Source: an uncultured Bacteroidales bacterium
GTDB taxonomy: Bacteria; Bacteroidota; Bacteroidia; Bacteroidales; UBA932
Assembly (NCBI GenBank): GCA_946405485.1
Contig: CAMJHJ010000047.1
Location: 1-12,914 of the forward strand
Direction: 5' to 3'
Length of the DNA: 12,914 nucleotides
Shown here: positions 8,250 to 12,914 of the stretch, piece by piece
How positions within the stretch are numbered: position 1 is the stretch's first letter
Layout: the number at the start of each line of letters is the position of its first letter
Program-made: the position numbers and the translations under genes
Notes under the pieces: model-generated
What the model was told of the DNA's origin: nothing
Database searches by the model: none
The model's input: only the letters and a program-made list of their open reading frames with translations

Positions 8250-8274
8250 TTCCGATAACGGGCACTGCAGGAAG
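8250..8274 (+). repeat. Second copy of the leader element (candidate crossover site), inverted relative to 7142-7166
   Basis: The pattern TTCC-N-ATAACGGGCA-N4-AGGAAG is shared with the minus-strand copy at 21 of 25 positions, including the whole CGGGCA spacer (8259-8264). Here only the outer bases (TTCC with GGAA) remain self-complementary, so it is an imperfect inverted repeat. It ends 37 nt before the small gene at 8312. Confidence 0.7.
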
Positions 8275-8311
8275 ATAATTTTTAAAAATATTAACAAATA
8301 CCAAAAAAGCC

Positions 8312-8482
8312 ATGATTCGCCGTAACAAAAAAACACGGAAGTATCTCTCTCCCAGGGTGGTTTCGACCGACCTTGCATTGGAGAGCAATTTTTGCAACAC
8401 GAATCTCCAATTCGGTATCCAGGCCGGTTATGAGGTCGATGAATTGGAGAACGAGGATGACACTGAAATCTATGACTTCTAA
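8312..8482 (+). CDS. Small conserved operon-head protein, 56 aa (paralogue of the 59-aa protein at 6934-7113)
   Basis: The ATG at 8312 opens 56 codons ending in TAA at 8480-8482. The protein starts with a very basic stretch (MIRRNKKTRK), then SPRVV (13-17), LESNF (23-27), AGYEVDE (38-44) and an acidic tail with D50-T-E-x-Y-D55. The final motif falls at the same residue numbers as in the other small protein. It has one cysteine and no signal peptide or membrane segment, so it is probably cytoplasmic. The next gene starts 19 nt downstream behind GGGGAGGA, the same junction as in the minus operon. That two operons with different structural genes both keep this small gene suggests a role in the shared control or biogenesis of the surface structure. 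The function is unknown to me. Confidence 0.72.
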   Translation: MIRRNKKTRKYLSPRVVSTDLALESNFCNTNLQFGIQAGYEVDELENEDDTEIYDF

Positions 8483-8501
8483 CCTCGGGGAGGAAATGAC
8501 C

Positions 8502-10352
8502 ATGAAAAAAATCTACCTTATTCTGGCCGCCGTTGCGGCGACTGCCCTGGTTTCTTGCGAGCGAGAGAAGGACTATAACGACTACAAGCCCGGCAAGAAC
8601 AGCATCGTATTCTTCCCGCAGAGCGTGAACACCCGTTCTGCGGAACTTGAGGCCCCTGTTTCCCGGCAGGTGTTCCCGCTGGACATGGACGTCGAGGGCA
8701 AGCGCCTGTTCCTGGAGGAGACCGTAACCTCGCTTGACGTCGTGTACGACGTCCCCGAGACCAGGGGCACGCCGGCCTACACAGGGAACGTGTTCTCCCT
8801 GTATTCCAGCCTGACGGCTATGGCCTTGAAGAATGGGACTTCCGAGACCGTGACGGCCGCCGAGTTCAACTACGTAGAAGGCACGAATTACTACGAGCAC
8901 CGCTACAGCGCCTCCGACACCCCCTGGAACGTCAGCGACGACCTGTACTTCTTCCTTCAGATGCCCGCAGACCTGCCCCTTACCAATCAGACCTACGGCG
9001 TCCAGGACGGCAAGATGAAGACCACCTTCACCTACACCTCCCCGGCCACGGCCTCGGCCCAACAGGACATTCTCTTTGCCGGCACCCCTCTCACCTATGA
9101 TCAGTACAAGAATGACTATGAAGAAGGTCACAAGCCCGTTCCCGTGGTGTTCAACCACGCCCTCACCGGCGTCAAGTTCGCCCTGGGCAACGACAACTCC
9201 GGCGATACCAAGACGCACGTGACCAAAGTCACTTTCCACGGCCTGAAGAACAGCGGTACCGCTACCATTATCCCGGATGTGACCGGAAAATCCGCCAACC
9301 GCGTTTCCTGGGTGCTCGGTGAAACCACCGGTGACTTCTCCCAGAAACTGGTCTCCGGCGAAAATTACACGGACAGCGGAATTGACAATACCATCACCTA
9401 CGACAAAAACAAGGACGCTGGCGAGAACAGGAACTTCGGTGAGAATTCTTCTTTCTATAACGGCGGCGTCAACCGCAACCTCAATGACGAGACGGCCTCA
9501 ATGACTTTCTGGTTCATCCCGCAGGAGATGACCAAGGATGTTACCGTCGAGGTGGAATTCTATGTGCGTATTTATAACGTAGCCAAAGGGGAGAAACTCG
9601 GAGAGACCAAGACCCTCACCCTCAACCTCGGCGAGAAACTCCTCGAGAGCGGGGATGCCACCAAATACACCTGGACCCCTGGCCAGCTCCGCACCTATAC
9701 CATCAAACCGGATATCGTGGATGTCGCCATCGACGATACGATTGATGGTGCCATCAAGAGCGACGTCGTCATCGAGAACACCGGCAATGTTCCGATCTAT
9801 GTCCGCGTGAACCTCATCGGCAACTGGGTGGGGCAGCGTGAGTATGTCGCAGGCAGTCTCAGCGAAGAGACGGTCCTGATGGGCTACACCGACAATACCA
9901 TGACGGACGAGGTCGCCCGTTGGAACGACAAGGACAACGATGCGACCTGGACCTCCCCGACCGGAAGGACCTATACTTACACGCCCTACGGTACTTTCAC
10001 CGGTCTGCCCGGGAAGGGGTCGAAAACCGGCCCCGGCACTGCGGTCGGGAACTGGATCCGACATGACAAATACTACTATTATATGACAGCCATCGGTCCT
10101 GGCGAAAGCATCGGCTCCGGCACAACCCAGCTCTTCACCAAGTACGAGATTACCCGGACTCCTGAGTTCTGGATCAACGACAACGCCGGCACGCCCCGGC
10201 AGGCCCAGAATGTCCACCTGGTGATGGATGTGATCGTCCAGGCCATCCTGGCCCCGAAGAATGAGGACGGTTCCTATGTCGGTTATGAAGAAGCCTGGAT
10301 TGCCGCCCTGAATCCTGACAATGATCCCGAGTTCAACTTCAATGACCTTTAA
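8502..10352 (+). CDS. Fimbrillin-like lipoprotein with TasA/camelysin-like C-terminal domain, 616 aa
   Basis: The ATG at 8502 lies 8 nt after GGGGAGG and begins a lipoprotein signal (MKKIYLILAAV..., LVS before Cys19). Longer upstream frames would cross the small gene. Thr44-Arg45 is a candidate maturation site. Residues about 56-345 look like a Bacteroidales fimbrillin: FPLDMDVEGKRLFLEETV, then TRGTPAYTGNVFSLYSSL, then VVFNHALTGVKFALG, then MTFWFIPQ. From about 400 the protein changes character: SDVVIENTGNVPIYVRVNLI (420-439), then KYYYYMTAIGPGES and QLFTKYEI (523-550), then VIVQAI and EEAWIAAL (577-603). That order (N-T-G-N-V-P-x-YVRV, YYYY-x5-PGE, LF, VQA, AW) is the pattern I associate with TasA/camelysin-type fibre proteins of Firmicutes. 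It is probably a surface-anchored fibre subunit, operon partner of the vWA protein 46 nt downstream. The fimbrillin call is firm; the C-terminal assignment is tentative. Confidence 0.77.
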   Translation: MKKIYLILAAVAATALVSCEREKDYNDYKPGKNSIVFFPQSVNTRSAELEAPVSRQVFPLDMDVEGKRLFLEETVTSLDVVYDVPETRGTPAYTGNVFSLYSSLTAMALKNGTSETVTAAEFNYVEGTNYYEHRYSASDTPWNVSDDLYFFLQMPADLPLTNQTYGVQDGKMKTTFTYTSPATASAQQDILFAGTPLTYDQYKNDYEEGHKPVPVVFNHALTGVKFALGNDNSGDTKTHVTKVTFHGLKNSGTATIIPDVTGKSANRVSWVLGETTGDFSQKLVSGENYTDSGIDNTITYDKNKDAGENRNFGENSSFYNGGVNRNLNDETASMTFWFIPQEMTKDVTVEVEFYVRIYNVAKGEKLGETKTLTLNLGEKLLESGDATKYTWTPGQLRTYTIKPDIVDVAIDDTIDGAIKSDVVIENTGNVPIYVRVNLIGNWVGQREYVAGSLSEETVLMGYTDNTMTDEVARWNDKDNDATWTSPTGRTYTYTPYGTFTGLPGKGSKTGPGTAVGNWIRHDKYYYYMTAIGPGESIGSGTTQLFTKYEITRTPEFWINDNAGTPRQAQNVHLVMDVIVQAILAPKNEDGSYVGYEEAWIAALNPDNDPEFNFNDL

Positions 10353-10398
10353 TCGACAGCGTTTGGAAAGAGCTTAACTTAACGGAGAATAATACATC

Positions 10399-12636
10399 AT
10401 GAAAAATATAATCAAACATATTGCAACTGTTACTGCGGCGCTTCTCCTGACGGGTCTTACCGCCGCTGCGCAGAATTACCCCGAAGGCTCCTACCGCGTC
10501 GTAGGCGGCGTCGGCTTCAACAAGCACGTCACCGATAACCACAACGGCACCTTCACCGTCGATTTGGAGTCGTTTGTGACCGGTAAGGTCAAGGTGACTA
10601 CCGAAATGAAACCCGTGGATGTTGCGCTGGTGCTGGATGTATCCGGGTCGATGGAGCAGGCGGTTTCGGGTACTTATATCCAGGAGAGCCATTACAATTA
10701 CTATTATGTGGCAAACTCTAAGTCTCCTCTCTTTGCAACCGGCGACGGGGATAATAAAAATTTTAATTACTATTACAAGGATGGTGACGCTTATTATAAG
10801 ATAGAGGCAATTGATGAAGAATATCGCGATACCCCAGGTGGTGATAGAGTTCGTCGCTACATACTTCAGTTTAAAAAGAATGGCACAAATTATTTGATCG
10901 GTCCAGAGGGGCCAGTTCAGGCAAACGCCACTTATAAATATAATAGCCAAACAACTGTTTGGACTGAGGAGGGTAAGACTTGCTCTTTCACCAAGGCTCA
11001 ACAAGGTAATTGGGCTTCAAAAGAATGGTTCCCGAATGATAACGTGTATCGTTACAAATCCAGGATAGAACTTTTGAAAGAGGCCACCAAATCATTTGTC
11101 AACACCATTTCGTATTATGATACGCATAATCTTGACGGAGAAACCATTGACCGCGCTCATCATCAGATTGCTATCGTTACTTTTTCAGACGGTGCAACTG
11201 CGTTACAAGGTTTTACCGGGGTAGAAAATGTCAGTGCGATTGAAACGAAAGTGGACGAAATCTCGGTTAATGGATATACCAGGACGAATCTCGGCGTTTC
11301 CAAGGCGATGGAGTTATTCGATGGCCTGCCCGCTGAACGGAAGACGAATTCGAACAAGGTTATGGTCCTTTTCACCGACGGTAATCCCGGAGGTTCTACC
11401 ACTTTCGATACAGATATTGCCAACGGTGCCATCGGAGCGGTCACTGCCTTCAAGAATCCGGATGGAGCGTACAAGGGGGTCGTCTATAGCATCGGCATGG
11501 GCCTGAGCGGCACCCAAGCGACCAATTTCATGAACTATGTGTCTTCCAACTACCCTTATGCCGCGAGCATGGCTAATCCTGGCGCAGCAGCCACGATTCC
11601 TGCGGGAGATCCCGGATATTCCCAGTCAGCGGGTGGCGCAGACCTGTCCGATATCTTCGATACCATCGCCGAAACTGCCGCCGGTGGCTCCGATATCGAA
11701 GTCTCAAGCGCCGTCGTCACCGTGGACGTCGTTTCCAAGGCCTTCGATATTCCGCAGGGTGACGAAGTGAGCAAGCCCACTGTTCTTTTAGCAAATCTGA
11801 ATGGAAAGAAGGAGGGAACGAATTGGGATCCGGCACCATTGACGACCGGTGAGGAAGGGCTATTCGTGTTCTATACTTTCGATACTCCGGTAGAGCAGGA
11901 TGTGACGGTTGATCCTAACACGGGTGAAACTCCCAGCGGCATTAAGCTAATAGAAAGCACCGACGCCGAAGGCAATGAGAAATTGGAAGTGGAGGGCTTC
12001 AAGTATTCTGTGCATTGGTGTGGACCGGATAGCAACAACCCCACCGGTGGTTACCACACCGATGGACAGAAACTGATCCTTCGCTTCACCGTGAAGCCCA
12101 GCGAGGCGGCAGTCGGTGGTCCTGAGGTACAGACGAACTCGGAAGATTCCGGTATCTACGTGGATGGAAAGCGGATTGCCACCTTCAACCAGCCTACCGT
12201 GGAGCTTCCGGTCAACCTCTGGATCAAGAAGACCGGCCTGACCGGGAATGATTCAGCGGTGTTCACGATCTACTATGCTGATCCTACCGAGGAGCACAAT
12301 GTCGGAAAGGATCCTCATGAGATGGACTATAAGAGTTTTACGAAGGTTTCCGTCAACAGCCATGATACGGCGTATGAGGGCGGCAATATCGTGAAGATCA
12401 CCGGCCTGGATTCCAAGTTCTACTATAAGATCAAGGAGGATGCCTGGGCATGGACGTACGATTATACGACGAAAACGACGTACGAGAATTCAGAGAACGA
12501 GACGGTCACCGAGATGGGTGTGATTTACACCTGCGATGTTCTGCAGAACCCGCTGAATTTCGAGAACAAACCCAAGGAGACCGTGAAGCAGGCCGAGGCC
12601 GTAAAGCGGAATACCTTCGAGGTGCTTTCTTTCTAA
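10399..12636 (+). CDS. von Willebrand factor A (MIDAS) surface protein with CnaB-like C-terminal domain, 745 aa
   Basis: The ATG at 10399 begins a cleavable signal peptide (LTAAA before Gln25, no lipobox). The vWA domain (about 71-430) begins VDVALVLDVSGSMEQ with an intact MIDAS Asp80-x-Ser82-x-Ser84. It continues with RIELLKEATKSFV, IAIVTFSDG, TRTNLGVSKAMELF (MIDAS Thr about 294-296) and VMVLFTDGNPGG (Asp327). About 125 residues, rich in Tyr/Asn, are inserted between the DxSxS strand and the first helix (about 88-220). This resembles the arms inserted in the vWA domain of Gram-positive pilus-tip adhesins such as RrgA. A beta-rich middle follows. The C-terminal domain (605-725) looks CnaB/SpaA-like: LWIKKTG (Lys610/611), IVKITGL, YYKIKEDAW (Glu680) and LNFENKPKE (Asn723), positions that could form a Lys-Asn isopeptide bond. 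No LPxTG is present, as expected for Bacteroidetes. It is a probable tip adhesin partnering the 616-aa lipoprotein. Confidence 0.8.
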   Translation: MKNIIKHIATVTAALLLTGLTAAAQNYPEGSYRVVGGVGFNKHVTDNHNGTFTVDLESFVTGKVKVTTEMKPVDVALVLDVSGSMEQAVSGTYIQESHYNYYYVANSKSPLFATGDGDNKNFNYYYKDGDAYYKIEAIDEEYRDTPGGDRVRRYILQFKKNGTNYLIGPEGPVQANATYKYNSQTTVWTEEGKTCSFTKAQQGNWASKEWFPNDNVYRYKSRIELLKEATKSFVNTISYYDTHNLDGETIDRAHHQIAIVTFSDGATALQGFTGVENVSAIETKVDEISVNGYTRTNLGVSKAMELFDGLPAERKTNSNKVMVLFTDGNPGGSTTFDTDIANGAIGAVTAFKNPDGAYKGVVYSIGMGLSGTQATNFMNYVSSNYPYAASMANPGAAATIPAGDPGYSQSAGGADLSDIFDTIAETAAGGSDIEVSSAVVTVDVVSKAFDIPQGDEVSKPTVLLANLNGKKEGTNWDPAPLTTGEEGLFVFYTFDTPVEQDVTVDPNTGETPSGIKLIESTDAEGNEKLEVEGFKYSVHWCGPDSNNPTGGYHTDGQKLILRFTVKPSEAAVGGPEVQTNSEDSGIYVDGKRIATFNQPTVELPVNLWIKKTGLTGNDSAVFTIYYADPTEEHNVGKDPHEMDYKSFTKVSVNSHDTAYEGGNIVKITGLDSKFYYKIKEDAWAWTYDYTTKTTYENSENETVTEMGVIYTCDVLQNPLNFENKPKETVKQAEAVKRNTFEVLSF

Positions 12637-12680
12637 TCCTCCCTTGCCACTTCTCTTCGGGCAGTTTCTGCCTTGAACAA

Positions 12681-12717
12681 CTCCTCGCTGCCCTCAGGTG
12701 GCGGGGAGTATTTTTTT
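12681..12717 (+). terminator. Intrinsic terminator after the vWA gene
   Basis: Arms 12681-12692 and 12697-12708 pair over 12 positions (three G-U wobbles) with a CTCA tetraloop, followed by TA and seven T. It lies 44 nt past the vWA stop. A small GGCAG-TTT-CTGCC hairpin (12660-12672) precedes it. Together they close the plus operon before the next recombinase gene. Confidence 0.9.
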
Positions 12718-12753
12718 GAGAGCATACTTCTGACCTGAACGTAATGTATTCTC

Positions 12754-12780
12754 CCGGGAACAGGATAACTTTGTTCCCGG
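12754..12780 (+). promoter_or_regulatory. Promoter -7 box of the second recombinase embedded in a 9-bp inverted repeat (possible operator)
   Basis: CCGGGAACA (12754-12762) and TGTTCCCGG (12772-12780) are perfect inverted repeats around 9 nt. TAACTTTG (12766-12773), a full TAnnTTTG box, starts in the loop and ends in the right arm. No good TTTG is seen 19-20 nt upstream. A protein bound to the repeat would block RNA polymerase, or the repeat may bind the recombinase. The ATG at 12799 is only 25 nt past the box. Confidence 0.6.
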
Positions 12781-12798
12781 ACTAATCAATATTAAACT

Positions 12799-12914
12799 AT
12801 GAATACCAAGCAATTTGAGACCAGGCTCCGCAAAGAGTATTACGCGGAGAACACGATTCTCGCCTACCGGTATGCGCTCAAGGAGTTCCGGAACCGGTTC
12901 AGGAAACTCAACCG
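12799..12914 (+). CDS. Second tyrosine recombinase, N-terminal 38 codons only (runs off the right edge)
   Basis: The ATG at 12799 opens a frame that reaches the window end. The visible part is the start of the helical core-binding domain: MNTKQFETRLRKEYYAENTI, then LAYRYALKEF. It aligns without gaps to the first 26 residues of the recombinase at 7225-8022, with about 17 identities (MN-K-FE-LR-E-YA-NTI-AY), so the two are paralogues. The catalytic domain lies outside the window, so it cannot be judged intact. It follows the terminator of the plus operon and has its own promoter, so it probably serves a further unit to the right. Confidence 0.82.
   Translation, partial: MNTKQFETRLRKEYYAENTILAYRYALKEFRNRFRKLN

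Larger units (their letters stand above)
7152..8264. other. Predicted invertible segment (recombinase gene plus divergent promoters) between inverted leader elements
   Basis: The segment is bounded by the two copies of the 25-bp leader element, which lie in opposite orientation and have an identical 6-nt spacer. It contains the complete recombinase gene, its promoter on the minus strand and the consensus promoter for the plus operon. Inversion would leave both small genes and both fimbrial operons intact outside the segment. It would swap which operon the 8169-8200 promoter drives. The repeats and contents are seen directly; inversion itself is inferred. Confidence 0.5.
8023..8311. promoter_or_regulatory. 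Divergent regulatory region between the recombinase and the plus-strand operon
   Basis: This 289-nt gene-free stretch holds the recombinase promoter (8140-8147, minus), the plus-operon promoter (8169-8200), a 9-bp direct repeat (8109-8126, CTTTCAGGG then CTTTCAGGC) in the recombinase leader, and the leader element (8250-8274). The last 40 nt before the small gene are A/T-rich, as is common for Bacteroidetes translation starts lacking a Shine-Dalgarno sequence. Confidence 0.65.

Noticed and set aside
8023..8400. N-terminal extension of the recombinase to an ATG at 8400
   Set aside because: The extension would overlap the plus-strand small gene, both promoters and the leader element. The paralogue at 12799 starts exactly at the residue corresponding to the ATG at 8022.
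8202..9239. A 345-codon minus-strand frame
   Set aside because: It lies opposite the lipoprotein gene and has low-complexity Gly/Val/Arg/Asp composition. It has no recognisable domain, so it is a shadow frame.
12650..12680. A third CGGGCA (12658-12663) near the end of the plus operon
   Set aside because: The flanks do not match ATAA before or AGGAAG after the spacer, and the only symmetry is a small GGCAG/CTGCC hairpin. It is probably chance or part of the terminator region.
1..12914. tRNA, rRNA, CRISPR array or insertion sequence
   Set aside because: No cloverleaf, rRNA-like sequence, regularly spaced repeat or transposase was seen. The only mobile-type genes are the two tyrosine recombinases.

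Overview
The window looks like chromosomal DNA of a Bacteroidales bacterium, possibly Alistipes/Rikenellaceae-like. The basis is moderately GC-rich coding sequence, promoters of the Bacteroidetes type (TTTG, about 20 bp, TAnnTTTG), lipoproteins of the fimbrillin (type V pilus) class, and an OmpA-type barrel protein. Family names rest on sequence features recognised by eye; no database was searched.

Layout. (1) 1-925, minus strand: the N-terminal 308 codons of an OmpA-family outer-membrane barrel protein with its own promoter at 970-1001. (2) 1098-7113, minus strand: a fimbrial operon in the order 59-aa small protein, 497-aa fimbrillin-like lipoprotein, 809-aa tip-adhesin-like lipoprotein, 621-aa fimbrial lipoprotein, then a hairpin at 1048-1072. 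(3) 7225-8022, minus strand: a complete tyrosine recombinase of 265 aa. (4) 8312-12636, plus strand: a second surface-structure operon in the order 56-aa small protein, 616-aa fimbrillin-like lipoprotein with a TasA/camelysin-like C-terminus, 745-aa von Willebrand A (MIDAS) protein with a CnaB-like C-terminal domain, then a strong intrinsic terminator at 12681-12717. (5) 12799-end, plus strand: the first 38 codons of a second tyrosine recombinase, clearly paralogous to the first.

How the parts may work together. The two fimbrial operons point away from each other, with the recombinase gene between them. Each begins with a related small protein (PRVV near the N-terminus, D-T-E-x-Y-D near the C-terminus) and the same ribosome-binding junction, but their structural genes differ. 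The leaders of both operons carry a 25-bp element, TTCC-N-ATAACGGGCA-N4-AGGAAG (21 of 25 positions shared). The two copies lie in inverted orientation (7142-7166 and 8250-8274). The copy before the minus operon is the centre of a 17-bp perfect inverted repeat around a 6-nt spacer, and that spacer (CGGGCA) is identical in the other copy. This is the layout expected of tyrosine-recombinase crossover sites. The roughly 1.1-kb segment between them holds the recombinase gene and the only good structural-operon promoter (8169-8200), which now points at the plus operon. No TAnnTTTG element is visible for the minus operon. The leading hypothesis is therefore an invertible promoter/recombinase cassette that switches expression between two alternative fimbriae. 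The second recombinase at the right edge suggests that this is one unit of a longer array. The layout, motifs and repeats are seen directly; the switching is inference.

All four lipoproteins have a Thr-Arg pair at residues 45-50, the position where P. gingivalis FimA and Mfa1 are cut by a trypsin-like protease before assembly. The tip-like regions of both operons are markedly AT-rich compared with the rest of their genes.
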